Assembly: GCF_009856415.1 (NCBI RefSeq)
Contig: NZ_WMEZ01000001.1
Span: 1-64,000 of the forward strand
DNA: 64,000 nt
Origin: Halobacillus litoralis
Lineage (GTDB): Bacteria; Bacillota; Bacilli; Bacillales; Halobacillaceae
Direction of reading: 5' to 3'
Shown here: positions 1-10,413 of the stretch, piece after piece
How the letters are laid out: each line of letters starts with the position of its first letter
Numbering within the stretch: position 1 is the stretch's first letter
The notes under the pieces: model-generated
Told to the model about the DNA's origin: nothing
Seen by the model: only the letters and a program-made list of their open reading frames with translations
The model's database searches: none
Position numbers and translations under genes: made by a program

Positions 1-94
1 CGTCTTCATGGATGATTACAACAACGAACGGATCAAGTCAAAACTTCGGATGAGTCCAGTTCAATACCGTGAAAAATTTGAGAAAGCAGCTTAA
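1..94 (+). mobile_element. IS3-family transposase (OrfB), C-terminal end only
   Basis: The frame beginning at base 2 is open from the window edge to a TAA at 92-94 and gives about 30 residues. These contain YNNERIKSKLRMSPVQYR, the C-terminal signature of IS3-family DDE transposases (YN-x-x-R-x-x-x-x-L-x-x-x-SPVQYR). Only the last part of the integrase core is inside the window, so intactness cannot be judged. The IS terminal repeat follows directly. Confident as an IS3-family end; the subgroup is not determined. Confidence 0.8.
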
Positions 95-102
95 TTACAT
101 AG

Positions 103-127
103 TGTCCAAAAATAGGGGGTCAGTTCA
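103..127 (+). repeat. Right terminal inverted repeat of the IS3-family element
   Basis: The segment after the transposase stop starts TGTCCAAAAATAGGGGG and ends TCAGTTCA. IS3-group elements typically end this way, with TGTC and an A/T-rich run followed by GGGGTCAGTTCA. The matching left end lies outside the window, so the IR pairing and the target duplication cannot be checked here. Confidence 0.6.
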
Positions 128-218
128 AAGTCCGAGGAGGCTCACCGCGCTCCCGCGGAAAGCGAGCTATTCCCCGCAGCCCCCATCCACACAACAAAAG
201 TCTCGAAACTGAGTCTTC
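128..218 (+). repeat. Truncated copy of an interspersed MITE-like repeat (copy 1)
   Basis: This stretch matches, in inverted orientation, the element at 34560-34836. Shared pieces are GAGGAGGCTCA, a CCGCGG(A/T)AAG block, GAGCTATTCCCCG, CATCCAC and AAAGTCTCGAAACTGAGTCTTC (described in parts; the last is at 197-218). It ends in the same terminal repeat (AAACTGAGTCTTC, 206-218). The left part is missing because the IS end abuts it at 127/128, which suggests that the IS inserted into the repeat. Intergenic repeats of this look are common in Bacillaceae. Confidence 0.7.
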
Positions 219-270
219 AAGGATAGGGAGCTTTAGTGAAGTTAGGGGTTATGAAAATAAAAAAAGGTAT

Positions 271-302
271 AAAAAATAACCGCTTCCAGGCGGTTATTTT
301 TT
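271..302 (-). terminator. Rho-independent terminator of spoVB (bidirectional form)
   Basis: The arms AACCGC (278-283) and GCGGTT (290-295) are flanked by A-runs on the left and T-runs on the right, so the hairpin can end transcription in both directions. The spoVB stop codon lies inside the right arm. Confidence 0.75.
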
Positions 303-1850
303 GTGGAACAAGCGGTTCCAAGGGATCATTTTCACTTCTTCCAATCGGATTAAACGAAATACGAACAACAGCACAATGTACAAAACAGAAAGCCCCATCC
401 CCATCGTCAACAACTGAGAAAGTGGTTTACTTTCAAGAAGCCAGCTATGTTTCCATTGAAACCCTACAACTCCGATGATGCCGATTACAAGGCCAAATCT
501 AAAGAACATCTGTAAAGGGAAATTGATGACTTTATATTTCATAAGGACCCCAAGATGCAGGAGTGTAACAACAACGACACCCACTACGATGGCAAGGGCA
601 ACTCCATGAATCCCGAATTCAGGACGAGAACTTAACCCGACAAGGACAATAAACTTGATAATGGCCCCGATCAATGTGTTCCACATGGCTGGCCGGGCAA
701 GGTCCAAAGCTTGCAGGGTTGCTTGTAGAGGCGTCTGGATATAGTGAAGTAGAAAGAATGGCGCCATAAATTGCAGCATGAAGGAAGCCTGGCTTGTCCC
801 ATAAACAGTCATAAGGATGACAGCAGGGAAGATCATGAACACGATGGTGATCAATCCTCCAGAAGCAATGGATAATCGGATTGACTGCATGATTCGATAA
901 GCGATGGTTTCGTTTTTTCCTTGTGCTGCAGCTTCACTGATTGAAGGGACAAGAGCGATAGAAAGGGCGTGTGTCAAAAAAGTCGGTAAAAATAGCAAGG
1001 GCAGTACATATCCTGTAAGTTCACCATATTGCTTGGTCGATTCTATAGCAGTAATTCCTGCAATAGCCAAACTTTGTGCGACAAGGATTGGTTCAAAGAA
1101 ATACGTTAAGGAACCAATGAAACGACTGCCTGTTGTTGGAAGAGCAATGGTCATCAATTCGTTGAGTGTTTTTTTTCCCTCGCTGATATGTTTTTTCCAG
1201 GATTTTCGCAGGCGGAAGCTTTTGTGGACATTGAATTGTCTCAACATGTACATCAACGAAACGAATTCACCTATGACAGCAGAAACCATGGCACCGGCGG
1301 CTGCATATTCAACGCCGTAGGGATAAAGCATTTTTGTAAGGATCACGACTGAACCGATCCGGATGATTTGTTCAATAACTTGAGAAATTGCCTGGGGTTT
1401 CATGTTTTGTCTGCCTTGGAAATATCCACGAATCACAGACGATATAGCGATGATAGGGATAATGGGTGTCACAGCTAGCAATGGATATAAGGCTCTAGAA
1501 TCGGTAAGGAAATAAGTAGCTACAACGGGCGCTAATAGGAACAGTCCAATGGTAAACAGAATGCTTAAGGATCCGGTAATCGCAAGAGAAACTAATAGAA
1601 TACGCTTGATTTTACTTTCGTTCCGAGTTGCTTCAGCTTCTGAAACTCTCTTTGAAATGGCTACGGGAAGACCGAATTGGGTAATAGTAATGGCTAAAAT
1701 CAACGTAGGCAAAGCCATCATGTAAAGCCCCACACCTTCAGGTCCCATGACGCGCGCAACGACGATCCTGTTAATGAAACCGAGTAAACGGGTGATCAGT
1801 CCAGCAGCAACCAGAATCAGTGCACCATGTAAAAAAGTTTGTTTTGACAT
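294..1850 (-). CDS. spoVB: Stage V sporulation protein B, MOP-superfamily lipid flippase
   Basis: A 518-residue polytopic membrane protein of the polysaccharide-exporter/MurJ-like flippase superfamily. SpoVB of B. subtilis is also 518 residues and is needed for spore cortex peptidoglycan, probably by flipping lipid-linked precursors across the forespore membranes (family knowledge). Visible here are about 14 hydrophobic segments and the N-terminal TFLHGALILVAAGLITRLLG with GPEGVGLYM soon after, typical of this family. I chose the ATG at 1850 rather than seven codons upstream because a GAAGGCGG ribosome-binding site sits about 9 bases before it and the length then equals the family's. The neighbours comN and secDF match the B. 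subtilis order. No convincing sigma-E promoter was identified. Confidence 0.9.
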   Translation of the reverse strand: MSKQTFLHGALILVAAGLITRLLGFINRIVVARVMGPEGVGLYMMALPTLILAITITQFGLPVAISKRVSEAEATRNESKIKRILLVSLAITGSLSILFTIGLFLLAPVVATYFLTDSRALYPLLAVTPIIPIIAISSVIRGYFQGRQNMKPQAISQVIEQIIRIGSVVILTKMLYPYGVEYAAAGAMVSAVIGEFVSLMYMLRQFNVHKSFRLRKSWKKHISEGKKTLNELMTIALPTTGSRFIGSLTYFFEPILVAQSLAIAGITAIESTKQYGELTGYVLPLLFLPTFLTHALSIALVPSISEAAAQGKNETIAYRIMQSIRLSIASGGLITIVFMIFPAVILMTVYGTSQASFMLQFMAPFFLLHYIQTPLQATLQALDLARPAMWNTLIGAIIKFIVLVGLSSRPEFGIHGVALAIVVGVVVVTLLHLGVLMKYKVINFPLQMFFRFGLVIGIIGVVGFQWKHSWLLESKPLSQLLTMGMGLSVLYIVLLFVFRLIRLEEVKMIPWNRLFHKK

Positions 1851-1963
1851 ATGATTGATCCGCCTTCTCAAAGAAATGAAATTCCGCTACAATGAAGTAT
1901 ATGCGTAAGGATGGACAAGGCATGACACCCGTTTACGAAAACCTTAGAGTGAGGAGCTTCCCA

Positions 1964-2260
1964 ATGGATCAGAAAAAAGCGGTAACGAGCTGGCGAAAAG
2001 AATTGAACATTGTTTTACAAAGCAAAGTAGAAGAGTTCCACCTATTAGGCTATAACCGTGCGACCGAAGAAGAAGTGTGGGATTGTTTAATAAAAAAAGT
2101 ATGGAATGGCGAACCTGAAAAGAGACTGCACCAAATGGTCCAGGATATCCTACATTTGCAGACACATACATATACGAGTTATCTGACAACAGAGGCTTAT
2201 CAGAATGATGATTTGCTTGCTTCCATTGAAGCTCTGAAGGGAACTTCAGAATATGAATAA
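1964..2260 (+). CDS. comN: Post-transcriptional regulator ComN (YrzD family)
   Basis: A soluble protein of 98 residues, containing WRKELNIVLQSKVEEFHLLGY and then EEEVWDCLIKKVW, the pattern of the Post_transc_reg family. In B. subtilis, ComN binds comE mRNA leaders and promotes comEA/comE expression at the pole (established). The ATG at 1964 has GAGGAG about 7 bases upstream and gives the family length of 98; starts further upstream (1892, 1922) lack as good a site. It lies between divergent spoVB and secDF, as in B. subtilis. Its likely regulatory target, comEA, is also in this window at 49674. Confidence 0.85.
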   Translation: MDQKKAVTSWRKELNIVLQSKVEEFHLLGYNRATEEEVWDCLIKKVWNGEPEKRLHQMVQDILHLQTHTYTSYLTTEAYQNDDLLASIEALKGTSEYE

Positions 2261-2304
2261 AGGAAGATGCCTTTACGGAGATCAGCTTAAAGTTTGTCCT
2301 ATTG

Positions 2305-2332
2305 TTGCGAAAGTTTGAAAAAGTAGTAGAAT
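2305..2332 (+). promoter_or_regulatory. Candidate sigma-A promoter upstream of secDF
   Basis: TTGCGA (2305-2310), a 16-base spacer and TAGAAT (2327-2332). A weaker alternative, TTGTCT (2354-2359) with TATAGT (2375-2380) and a 15-base spacer, lies closer to the gene. Confidence 0.35.
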
Positions 2333-2427
2333 AGGTACGGGGATTATCAAATATTGTCTATTAGCATTTATACATATAGTCGATGGATCATCGCATGTGA
2401 TCGTACATAAAGGAGGAACAGGACAGT

Positions 2428-4707
2428 ATGGTGAAGCGAGGGCGGATCGTCGCCTTTTTTATCGTAGTTTTATTACTTGCTGCTACGATAGGGACGACCA
2501 TAACAGGAGTTACGAAAGATATTAAGTTAGGTTTAGATTTGCAGGGTGGCTTTGAAATCTTATACGATGTCGAGCCGTTAGATGAGGACCAGGAAGTGAA
2601 TGAACAAGTCCTCGAAGCTACGGCCCGTTCATTGACGGAACGTGTGGATACACTGGGTATAAGTGAAACGAACATCACTATTGAAGATGGGGGAAGAATT
2701 CGAGTACAGCTTGCTGGAGTGGAAGATCAGCAAACAGCAAGAGAACTGCTCTCGACAACCGCTGAACTTTCTTTCCGGGGCACGGATGGAAAGTTGTATA
2801 TGGATGGGTCCGACCTAGTTGAGGGAAGTGCTCAGCAGTCTTATCATCCAGATACGAATGAACCCGTCGTAACGCTGAAGGTTAAGAGTGCTTCAAAGTT
2901 TTATGATGTTTCAGAGGAAATTTACAACACTCCGAATGATCCAAACACACCATATCCTGACAATCTTTTAGTGATCTGGTTGGATTATACTGAAGAGACT
3001 TCCTTCGCTGAAGAGTGGGGGAAAGAAGACCCGGCTTATATTTCTGCACCAGGGTTTTCAGACGGGCCGGTTCGTAGTAATTCAGTTATGATCAGTGGAG
3101 ATTTCACACAGGAATCGGCCAAACAGTTGGCAGATATTCTAAATGCTGGTTCCCTACCGGTCAATCTTGAAGAAACCTATTCAACATCTGTCGGTGCTCA
3201 ATTCGGTGAGCAAGCGATGAACAAAACCATCCTAGCAGGCTTCATCGGAATTGCAGCGATCTTCTTGTTTATGATTGCGTATTACCGTTTCCCTGGGGTT
3301 ATTGCAACACTTACTCTTAGTGTGTACATCTATTTGATTCTCGTTGTTTTTGAACTGATGAATGGCGTTTTGACACTGCCTGGAATCGCCGCTTTGATTC
3401 TCGGGGTGGGTATGGCCGTAGACGCCAACATCATTACGTATGAACGAATTAAGGAAGAATTGAAATCAGGCAAATCGCTCCTTTCAGCTTATAAGGCAGG
3501 AAACAAACGTTCTTTAGCAACCATTCTTGATGCGAACATAACCACGCTGATCGCAGCCACTGTTCTATTCATTTTCGGAACAAGTTCTGTCAAAGGTTTT
3601 GCGACGATGTTGATTGTCAGTATTCTCGTCAGCTTCATAACAGCTGTATATGGTACGCGTCTATTCATGAGTTTATGGGTGAAGAGCCGCTACTTGAATA
3701 AGAAGCCGAAGTGGTTTGGGGTGAAACCAGAAGATATCCATGATATTTCTGAAGGAGAAGAAGTCGAAGCAACCTTTATGAAACGTAAATTCGATTTCGT
3801 AGGACTGCGGAAACGATTCTTCACGATTTCCATCGCCCTCGTTTTGGCAGGAATTCTAGCTCTTGCTTTCTTCCGCTTGAACTTAGGGATTGACTTTACT
3901 AGTGGTTCCAGAGTGTCGATTTTGTCTGATGGGAACATCACATCAGAACAAGTGGAACAAACGATGCAAGAAGAATTTGATGTCAATCCGAAACAGGTCA
4001 TCATATCCGGGGACAACAGTGAGATTGCAGTCGCCCGTTTCGATGATGAACTGAGTAAAGATAAAATCGGTGAAATTCAAAGCTACTATGAAGAAGAGTT
4101 CGGCAATACGCCGAACGTTAGTACTGTATCACCGATTGTTGGTCAAGAGCTCGCTAAAAACGCAGCCCTGGCTGTTTTATATGCATCGATCGGAATCATC
4201 ATCTATGTGACGATCCGTTTTGAAATCTTCTTTGCTTTGACAGCCATTATCGCCTTGCTGCATGACGCCTTCTTTATCGTTGCGTTCTTCAGTATAACCA
4301 GGCTCGAATTTGACATTACGATCATTGCAGCTATTCTAACTATTGTTGGTTATTCGGTGAACGATACGATTGTAACCTTCGACCGAATCCGTGAGAATCT
4401 GAGGATGAAGAAGAAAGTCAAATCTTTCAAAGAGCTTGCAAAAGTCGTCAATGACAGTTTGATGCAGACGCTCGCCCGTAGTTTCAATACAGTCATTACC
4501 GTCATTTTCGCTGCTGTGATGCTGTTATTCTTCGGAGCGTCATCGATTACGAACTTCTCATTCGCTCTAGTGATTGGACTAATAGCAGGAACGTATTCGT
4601 CCCTGTTCATTGCCTCTCAACTATGGCTCATATGGCGAGGGCGTAACATTAAAGATAACCCGATCAACTACGTGAAAAAGAAAAAAACAGACGGTCCTCA
4701 AGTGTAA
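2428..4707 (+). CDS. secDF: Protein translocase subunit SecDF (natural SecD-SecF fusion)
   Basis: A 759-residue membrane protein joining SecD and SecF in one chain, as in B. subtilis (737 residues). It uses the proton gradient to help the SecYEG channel pull exported proteins outward. The SecD half has an N-terminal membrane helix, LGLDLQGGFEILYDV near residue 36, a large extracytoplasmic region, and five helices including GVGMAVDANIITYERI. The SecF half repeats the plan with LGIDFTSGSRVSI and VGYSVNDTIVTFDRIRE. AAAGGAGGA precedes the ATG. A strong terminator follows, so it is probably monocistronic. In halophiles this pump may use Na+ instead of H+; that is inference. Confidence 0.95.
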   Translation: MVKRGRIVAFFIVVLLLAATIGTTITGVTKDIKLGLDLQGGFEILYDVEPLDEDQEVNEQVLEATARSLTERVDTLGISETNITIEDGGRIRVQLAGVEDQQTARELLSTTAELSFRGTDGKLYMDGSDLVEGSAQQSYHPDTNEPVVTLKVKSASKFYDVSEEIYNTPNDPNTPYPDNLLVIWLDYTEETSFAEEWGKEDPAYISAPGFSDGPVRSNSVMISGDFTQESAKQLADILNAGSLPVNLEETYSTSVGAQFGEQAMNKTILAGFIGIAAIFLFMIAYYRFPGVIATLTLSVYIYLILVVFELMNGVLTLPGIAALILGVGMAVDANIITYERIKEELKSGKSLLSAYKAGNKRSLATILDANITTLIAATVLFIFGTSSVKGFATMLIVSILVSFITAVYGTRLFMSLWVKSRYLNKKPKWFGVKPEDIHDISEGEEVEATFMKRKFDFVGLRKRFFTISIALVLAGILALAFFRLNLGIDFTSGSRVSILSDGNITSEQVEQTMQEEFDVNPKQVIISGDNSEIAVARFDDELSKDKIGEIQSYYEEEFGNTPNVSTVSPIVGQELAKNAALAVLYASIGIIIYVTIRFEIFFALTAIIALLHDAFFIVAFFSITRLEFDITIIAAILTIVGYSVNDTIVTFDRIRENLRMKKKVKSFKELAKVVNDSLMQTLARSFNTVITVIFAAVMLLFFGASSITNFSFALVIGLIAGTYSSLFIASQLWLIWRGRNIKDNPINYVKKKKTDGPQV

Positions 4708-4727
4708 AACTAGAGGTGCTGGATACC

Positions 4728-4758
4728 AAAGACCATCCTCCAAGAGGGTGGTCTTTTT
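4728..4758 (+). terminator. Rho-independent terminator of secDF
   Basis: The hairpin arms AAAGACCATCCTC and AGGGTGGTCTTT are followed by TTTTT. Confidence 0.85.
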
Positions 4759-4831
4759 GATTATTACCGTCTATTTCAGGGTATATCAAGACTATAAAGA
4801 TATCTTTATCTATTGAAGGAGTGTTGAAGTG

Positions 4832-5164
4832 ATGAAAGGACAAAGCTATCTTATATTGGCTTTCATTTTTGCATTAGTCATTGCTATATTCGCAGTCATT
4901 AATGTAGATCCTGTTCAAGTCAATTACTTATTCGGGTCAGGTGAAGCGCCACTGATTCTTGTCATTCTTATATCTGTTCTGCTAGGTGGTTTAGCTACAG
5001 CATCCGTCGGCGCTTTACGTTATTACAAGTTGAAAAGAGAAAACAGCCGGTTGAAGTCTGAGACATCTGCCTCCACTGACCGTATCACGGATAAAAATAG
5101 TAACGGTCCTGATGAAAAAGAAAGAGCGCCTGAAGAGGAAAGTTCTTCATCAAAAGTCACATAA
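4832..5164 (+). CDS. LapA-domain (DUF1049) small membrane protein, YrvD-like
   Basis: A protein of 110 residues with two N-terminal membrane helices (about 5-25 and 40-62) separated by NVDPVQVNYLFGSGEAPL, the LapA/DUF1049 pattern. A basic stretch (YYKLKRENSRLK) and an acidic, serine-rich cytoplasmic tail (EEESSSSK) follow. E. coli LapA relatives help lipopolysaccharide assembly, but in Gram-positives the role is unknown. ATG 4832 has AAGGAG about 10 bases upstream; a GTG one codon earlier is equally possible. It sits between secDF and recJ as yrvD does in B. subtilis. Confidence 0.75.
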   Translation: MKGQSYLILAFIFALVIAIFAVINVDPVQVNYLFGSGEAPLILVILISVLLGGLATASVGALRYYKLKRENSRLKSETSASTDRITDKNSNGPDEKERAPEEESSSSKVT

Positions 5165-5170
5165 TTGCGT

Positions 5171-5199
5171 TTGCTACCCCTGGTCCGCTCTTGTATAAT
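5171..5199 (+). promoter_or_regulatory. Sigma-A promoter for recJ-apt
   Basis: TTGCTA (5171-5176), a 17-base spacer and a perfect TATAAT (5194-5199), just after the LapA-like gene and 22 bases before the recJ start. Confidence 0.7.
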
Positions 5200-5220
5200 A
5201 GATGGGTCAGGGGTGAACTT

Positions 5221-7548
5221 ATGATACAAAGCAAGATGAAATGGAAATTTACATATAGAAATCCGGAAGAGAATTCGGCAGGCCTTCCAGGTGTTACTCC
5301 GCTTACCCAACAGCTTCTTGAAAAAAGAGGGATTCATGATGCGGAAGCGGCGGACCGTTTTTTAAGGCCTTCGATTGATCAGCTTCACGACCCAATGCTC
5401 ATGGAGGGGATGGATCGTGCCGTGGCTCGGGTGAAGGAAGCCATTGCTTCCGACCAGTCCATTCTGGTATTCGGTGACTACGATGCAGACGGAGTTACAT
5501 CTACCTCCGTCATGGTCGAAGCGCTCAGAAAAGCTGGCGCGGACTGCGACTTTTACATTCCTAACCGCTTCACGGAAGGATACGGACCTAATAAAGAGGC
5601 TTTCCAATTTGCCTATGATTCCGGTTATGCTCTGATCATTACGGTAGATACAGGGATAGCTGCTATGGAAGAAGCGACTTTTGCGAAGGAGCTGGGCATT
5701 GACTTGATTATTACGGACCACCACGAAGTCCAGGAGGTGCTGCCGGATGCGTATGCAATCATCCATCCAAAGACCTCGGCCGATTACCCATTTCAGGAAT
5801 TAGCTGGTGTCGGTGTGGCTTTTAAATTTGCTCACGCTCTTTTAGGTCGTTTTCCAAAAGAATTTCTTGACCTTGCTGTGATTGGGACAATTGCAGACCT
5901 TGTCCCTTTGAAGGGGGAAAACAGAGTCCTTGCTTCCATTGGTCTGCAGGCAATCTCTCACTCGACCCGCCCCGGGATTCAGGCGTTGAGAAAAGTTTGC
6001 AGTATTGAGGGAGATATGAATGAAGAGACGATCGGTTTTACGATTGGGCCTCGTCTCAATGCTGTAGGGCGACTGCAAGACGCAACTCCTGCGGTCGATT
6101 TATTGCTCTCAGAAGATTTGGAAGAAGCTGACCAAATCGCTACCTTCATCAATCAGTTGAACCAGGAAAGGCAGAAAATCGTTGCGGCGATCGCAAAAGA
6201 AGCCGAAGAAATGGTTTCTGTTGAAAATGGGGAAGCTGAGAATGTGATTGTAGTTGCTAAGGAAGGCTGGAACCCAGGCGTGCTCGGCATCGTAGCATCC
6301 AAGCTCGTCCGTCAATTTGACCGTCCGGCGATTGTCCTCGCCATTGATGAAGAAAAAGGGGAAGCGAAAGGTTCAGCACGAAGTATTGATGCTTTCGATT
6401 TATTCTCGAACTGTATGGAAATAAGGCCTCGTTTTATACACTTCGGTGGTCATGCCCAAGCGGCGGGTATGACACTGGCCATTGACCAAATTGATGATTT
6501 GCGAAGCGATTTAATTTCCTTAGCCGAGGAAAAACTATCCGATGACGACTATCAACAAGTCCTTGATATTGAAACCACGGTTGAATTGGAAGACATATCG
6601 CTGAAACAAATCGAAGAAGTCAACCAACTCCGTCCATTTGGAATGGGGAACCCGAAACCGTTGTTTCATCTTAATCATACCCCGAAAGAAGTACGGTTGA
6701 TCGGAAGTAAAAAAAATCATCTGAAATTCCAATTTCAAAGTCAGCAGTCCCGTTTGGATGGAATTGCATTCGGGATGGGGGACCTTTATCAGCAGATATC
6801 CCCTCAAGCAGCATTGGACGTTGTAGGAGAACTTGGGATTAATGAATGGAACGGACGCAAAAACTTACAAGTGATGATCAAGGACCTCCGTGTAAAAGAA
6901 TGGCAGCTATTTGATCACAGAGGTTCTAAACATATAGAGAAGAACTTGATCATTCCACCGAATCAAACGTTTGCAGCTGTCAGCTTTCAAGGGGAAGAAC
7001 AAGCCCCATGTGATGTTCCTGTCATCCAGGCAGAGACAGTGGAGCACGGGGATTCCTATGATGGTCTTCTGATTATCGATCTTCCTAAACGCATGTCGGA
7101 TATGACCAAGCTTTTATCTAAACTGGAAACTCGTAAAGTTTATGTCTGTTATCATATACAGGAGAGTACTTTTCTAAAAACATGGCCTTCAAGGGACCAC
7201 TTCAAATGGTTTTATGGTATGCTATTGAAGCGTGGTCGGTTCAACCTTCATGAAGAAGCAGATCTACTTGCCAATCGTAAAGGATGGGACAAGTCCATGG
7301 TGGAATTTATTTCTGAGGTGTTTTTTGAACTCGACTTTGTTAGAATAAAAGACGGGATTATTACAGCGGAATCCGAACCTTCTCAAAAAGATTTGCGGGA
7401 ATCTTCGCTTTATCTTCAACGGGAGGAACAGCTGAAAATTGAACGTACCTTATATTATTCCACATATAAAGAATTGAAGAGTTGGTTTGACCAATATATG
7501 AACCAGCGTTTTAAGCAAGTCAAGGAGGAAGTAACGAATGGATTATAA
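5221..7548 (+). CDS. recJ: Single-stranded-DNA 5'-3' exonuclease RecJ
   Basis: A 775-residue DHH-family nuclease that resects 5' ends in recombinational repair with a RecQ-type helicase. Visible motifs are DYDADG (about 86-91) and TDHHE (DHH at 166-168), then the DHHA1 domain with GGHAQAAGM, the OB-fold region and the long C-terminal domain of Bacillus RecJ enzymes (B. subtilis 786 residues). I chose the ATG at 5221, preceded by AGGGGTG; the open frame begins ten codons earlier, but that part overlaps the promoter -10. The last 11 bases overlap apt, so the two are probably cotranscribed and translationally coupled. Confidence 0.95.
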   Translation: MIQSKMKWKFTYRNPEENSAGLPGVTPLTQQLLEKRGIHDAEAADRFLRPSIDQLHDPMLMEGMDRAVARVKEAIASDQSILVFGDYDADGVTSTSVMVEALRKAGADCDFYIPNRFTEGYGPNKEAFQFAYDSGYALIITVDTGIAAMEEATFAKELGIDLIITDHHEVQEVLPDAYAIIHPKTSADYPFQELAGVGVAFKFAHALLGRFPKEFLDLAVIGTIADLVPLKGENRVLASIGLQAISHSTRPGIQALRKVCSIEGDMNEETIGFTIGPRLNAVGRLQDATPAVDLLLSEDLEEADQIATFINQLNQERQKIVAAIAKEAEEMVSVENGEAENVIVVAKEGWNPGVLGIVASKLVRQFDRPAIVLAIDEEKGEAKGSARSIDAFDLFSNCMEIRPRFIHFGGHAQAAGMTLAIDQIDDLRSDLISLAEEKLSDDDYQQVLDIETTVELEDISLKQIEEVNQLRPFGMGNPKPLFHLNHTPKEVRLIGSKKNHLKFQFQSQQSRLDGIAFGMGDLYQQISPQAALDVVGELGINEWNGRKNLQVMIKDLRVKEWQLFDHRGSKHIEKNLIIPPNQTFAAVSFQGEEQAPCDVPVIQAETVEHGDSYDGLLIIDLPKRMSDMTKLLSKLETRKVYVCYHIQESTFLKTWPSRDHFKWFYGMLLKRGRFNLHEEADLLANRKGWDKSMVEFISEVFFELDFVRIKDGIITAESEPSQKDLRESSLYLQREEQLKIERTLYYSTYKELKSWFDQYMNQRFKQVKEEVTNGL

Positions 7549-8050
7549 AGAGCATATTGCAATCGTTGAAGATTGGCCGAAAGAAGGTGTCCAATTTAAG
7601 GACATCACTCCATTGATGGACAATGGCCCGGCATTCAAAGCAGCGGTTGATGAAATTGTAGAATACGCAAAAGACAAAGAAATCGATATTGTAGTAGGAC
7701 CGGAAGCACGTGGATTCATCGTTGGATGCCCTGTCTCTTATGCATTGGAAATCGGCTTTGCACCTGTGCGTAAAGAAGGAAAGCTTCCACGCGAAACAAT
7801 TAAAGTGGATTATGGTCTCGAATACGGAAAAGACGTATTGACCATTCATAAAGACGCAATTAAGCAAGGTCAACGAGTGCTGATTGTCGACGACCTTCTT
7901 GCGACTGGTGGTACAATTGAAGCGACCATCGACCTTGTCGAGCAGTTAGGCGGGGAAGTAGCTGGGTGTGCGTTCCTGATCGAACTCACATACTTAGATG
8001 GCCGCAGCAAATTGGACGGACATGACGTCCTTACTTTAATGCAATATTAA
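7538..8050 (+). CDS. apt: Adenine phosphoribosyltransferase
   Basis: A 170-residue purine-salvage enzyme that converts adenine and PRPP to AMP and pyrophosphate in the cytoplasm. It shows the PRPP-binding loop [14 protein letters not shown] (about 114-127), the flexible-loop segment [12 protein letters not shown] (77-88) and GPEARGF (54-60). Its length equals the B. subtilis enzyme. AAGGAGG lies within the recJ tail and the start overlaps the recJ end by 11 bases. A terminator follows directly, separating it from relA. Confidence 0.97.
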   Translation: MDYKEHIAIVEDWPKEGVQFKDITPLMDNGPAFKAAVDEIVEYAKDKEIDIVVGPEARGFIVGCPVSYALEIGFAPVRKEGKLPRETIKVDYGLEYGKDVLTIHKDAIKQGQRVLIVDDLLATGGTIEATIDLVEQLGGEVAGCAFLIELTYLDGRSKLDGHDVLTLMQY

Positions 8051-8053
8051 TGG

Positions 8054-8087
8054 AAAGAGTGCCCTTTTCAGGGGCGCTCTTTGTTTT
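8054..8087 (+). terminator. Rho-independent terminator of recJ-apt
   Basis: The arms AAAGAGTGCCC and GGGGCGCTCTTT surround a short TTTTCA loop and are followed by a T-rich tail. Confidence 0.8.
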
Positions 8088-8111
8088 ACAATTGATGATC
8101 GGGCTTTTCCC

Positions 8112-8140
8112 TTTACAAGAAGAGTCCTTTTTTTGATAAT
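8112..8140 (+). promoter_or_regulatory. Candidate sigma-A promoter for relA-dtd
   Basis: TTTACA (8112-8117), a 17-base spacer and GATAAT (8135-8140), about 48 bases before the relA start. Confidence 0.5.
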
Positions 8141-8187
8141 GTTAATCAAATATATTTTGAAAGTTCTAAAGAAACTAGGGTGATTGA

Positions 8188-10392
8188 ATGGCGAAAGATA
8201 CAGTTCTAACTGCGGAAGAAGTCATAGAACAAGCGAGTCAGTATTTGAACGAGTCAGATCTGGCGTTTATTCGTCGTGCTTATGAATTTGCTGAAAAGGC
8301 TCATAGCAACCAGTTCCGAAAGTCAGGAGAGCCTTACATCATCCATCCCATTCAAGTAGCAGGTATTCTTGTAAATTTAGAGATGGATCCTGAAACGATC
8401 GCAGGCGGTTTTCTTCATGATGTCGTAGAGGATACAGATGTGTCCCTTAAAGAAATTGAGGAAGCCTTCAATGAAGAAGTTTCGATGCTGGTTGATGGCG
8501 TTACGAAATTAGGTAAAATCAAATATAAATCCAAAGAAGCCCAGCAGGCGGAAAACCACAGGAAAATGTTTGTCGCTATGGCGAAAGACATGCGCGTCAT
8601 TTTAATTAAGCTTGCGGACAGACTACACAACATGCGCACGTTAAAGCATCTTCCAGCTGAAAAACAACGCCGGATTTCAAATGAAACGCTGGAGATCTTT
8701 GCACCTCTGGCTCACCGGCTTGGTATTTCTACAATTAAATGGGAGCTTGAAGATACCGCCCTTCGGTATTTGAATCCTCAGCAATACTACAGGATTGTTC
8801 ATTTGATGAAGCAGAAGAGGAATGAACGGGAGCATTATATTGAGGAAGTCATTGATGAAATCCGAGGTCAATTAAAGGAAGTCAACATTGATGCGGATCT
8901 ATTTGGACGGCCGAAGCACCTATATAGCATCTACCGGAAGATGGTTCTTCAGAATAAACAGTTCAACGAAATTTATGACTTGTTAGCCGTTAGAATTACA
9001 GTCAATAGTATCAAAGATTGTTATGCCGTACTCGGTATCATACACACGTGTTGGAAACCGATGCCTGGCCGTTTTAAAGATTATATAGCCATGCCGAAAC
9101 CTAACCTATATCAATCTCTGCATACAACAGTAATCGGACCAAAGGGAGACCCTCTTGAAGTCCAGATTCGTACACACGAAATGCATGAAATTGCAGAGTA
9201 TGGAATCGCAGCACACTGGGCTTATAAAGAAGGAAGGCAGACCTCAGCTGAACAATCGTTTGAAGAGAAGCTTACATGGTTCCGTGAAATTCTTGAATGG
9301 CAAAGTGAAACGCATGATGCTGAAGAATTCATGGAATCCCTTAAAGTGGATTTATTTTCAGACATGGTCTATGTCTTCACACCAAAAGGAGACGTGATTG
9401 AGCTTCCATCTGGTTCAGTGCCCGTAGATTTCGCCTATCGAATTCATACGGAAGTTGGAAATCAAACCATTGGCGCAAAAGTGAATGGCAAAATGGAACC
9501 TTTGGATTATGAATTGAAGACCGGGGACATTGTCGATATCATGACGTCTAAGCATGCGTATGGACCTTCCAAAGACTGGATTAAGCTCGCTCAGACATCA
9601 CAGGCGAAAAATAAGATTAAACAATTTTTCAAGAAACAGCAAAAAGATGAGAATATATCTAAAGGGAAAGAGCTTGTCGAGCGCGAAATTCGCAACTTCG
9701 GTATTCAACCGAAAGATGTGTACACGACAGATAACTTGAACCGTGTATCGGAAAAGTTCAATTTCGCAAACGAAGAAGACATGTTCGCTGCTGTCGGTTA
9801 TCAGGGAATTACAGCCGCTCAAATTGCTACTCGATTAACAGAGAAAATCAGGAAGCAGAAGCAGCAAGAACAAGACCTTGAGCAGACACTTGCTGATGTA
9901 AATACTACGGAAATCAAAACTCCTGCAAAAACAGGTAAGAAGGATTCTGGAGTACGAGTGGAAGGGGTGGACAATCTTCTTGTCCGTCTATCCAAATGCT
10001 GTAACCCAGTACCTGGCGATGAAATTGTCGGTTATATCACAAAAGGACGTGGAGTCTCTGTTCACAGAAGCGACTGCCCTAATGTCCATACAGAAGAAGC
10101 TCAGACACGTCTATTACCTGTGAAATGGGAAACTTCAGTCACAGATTCCAAGCAGTATCATGTGGATCTTGAAATATGGGGTTATGATCGACGTGGACTG
10201 CTTAACGAAGTGCTACAAGCCGTCAATGAAACGAAAACGAACATTACCGCCGTATCTGGAAAGTCAGACCGTAATAAAATGGCGACCATTCATATTACCA
10301 TTTTAATACAGAACACAAGCCATTTACGGAAGATTGTCGAACGGATCAAACAAATTCAAGAAGTGTACACGGTTCGTCGTGTCATGCAATAG
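8188..10392 (+). CDS. relA: Bifunctional (p)ppGpp synthetase/hydrolase RelA (Rel)
   Basis: A 734-residue long Rel enzyme, the same length as B. subtilis RelA, that makes and degrades the alarmone (p)ppGpp on starved ribosomes. Domains in order are an HD hydrolase with an intact HDVVED (77-82), a synthetase region with [20 protein letters not shown], a TGS domain ([17 protein letters not shown]), a zinc-finger/RIS segment with [16 protein letters not shown], and a C-terminal ACT domain. With both active sites present it should be truly bifunctional. Upstream is a TTTACA/GATAAT promoter; downstream is dtd, 21 bases away, in the conserved relA-dtd pair. Confidence 0.97.
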   Translation: MAKDTVLTAEEVIEQASQYLNESDLAFIRRAYEFAEKAHSNQFRKSGEPYIIHPIQVAGILVNLEMDPETIAGGFLHDVVEDTDVSLKEIEEAFNEEVSMLVDGVTKLGKIKYKSKEAQQAENHRKMFVAMAKDMRVILIKLADRLHNMRTLKHLPAEKQRRISNETLEIFAPLAHRLGISTIKWELEDTALRYLNPQQYYRIVHLMKQKRNEREHYIEEVIDEIRGQLKEVNIDADLFGRPKHLYSIYRKMVLQNKQFNEIYDLLAVRITVNSIKDCYAVLGIIHTCWKPMPGRFKDYIAMPKPNLYQSLHTTVIGPKGDPLEVQIRTHEMHEIAEYGIAAHWAYKEGRQTSAEQSFEEKLTWFREILEWQSETHDAEEFMESLKVDLFSDMVYVFTPKGDVIELPSGSVPVDFAYRIHTEVGNQTIGAKVNGKMEPLDYELKTGDIVDIMTSKHAYGPSKDWIKLAQTSQAKNKIKQFFKKQQKDENISKGKELVEREIRNFGIQPKDVYTTDNLNRVSEKFNFANEEDMFAAVGYQGITAAQIATRLTEKIRKQKQQEQDLEQTLADVNTTEIKTPAKTGKKDSGVRVEGVDNLLVRLSKCCNPVPGDEIVGYITKGRGVSVHRSDCPNVHTEEAQTRLLPVKWETSVTDSKQYHVDLEIWGYDRRGLLNEVLQAVNETKTNITAVSGKSDRNKMATIHITILIQNTSHLRKIVERIKQIQEVYTVRRVMQ

Positions 10393-10413
10393 AAGTGTAA
10401 AGGGGAATCTACG

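Noticed and set aside
236-478. 80-codon plus-strand open frame
   Set aside because: It lies over the spoVB terminator and antisense to the spoVB 3' end and has no family features.
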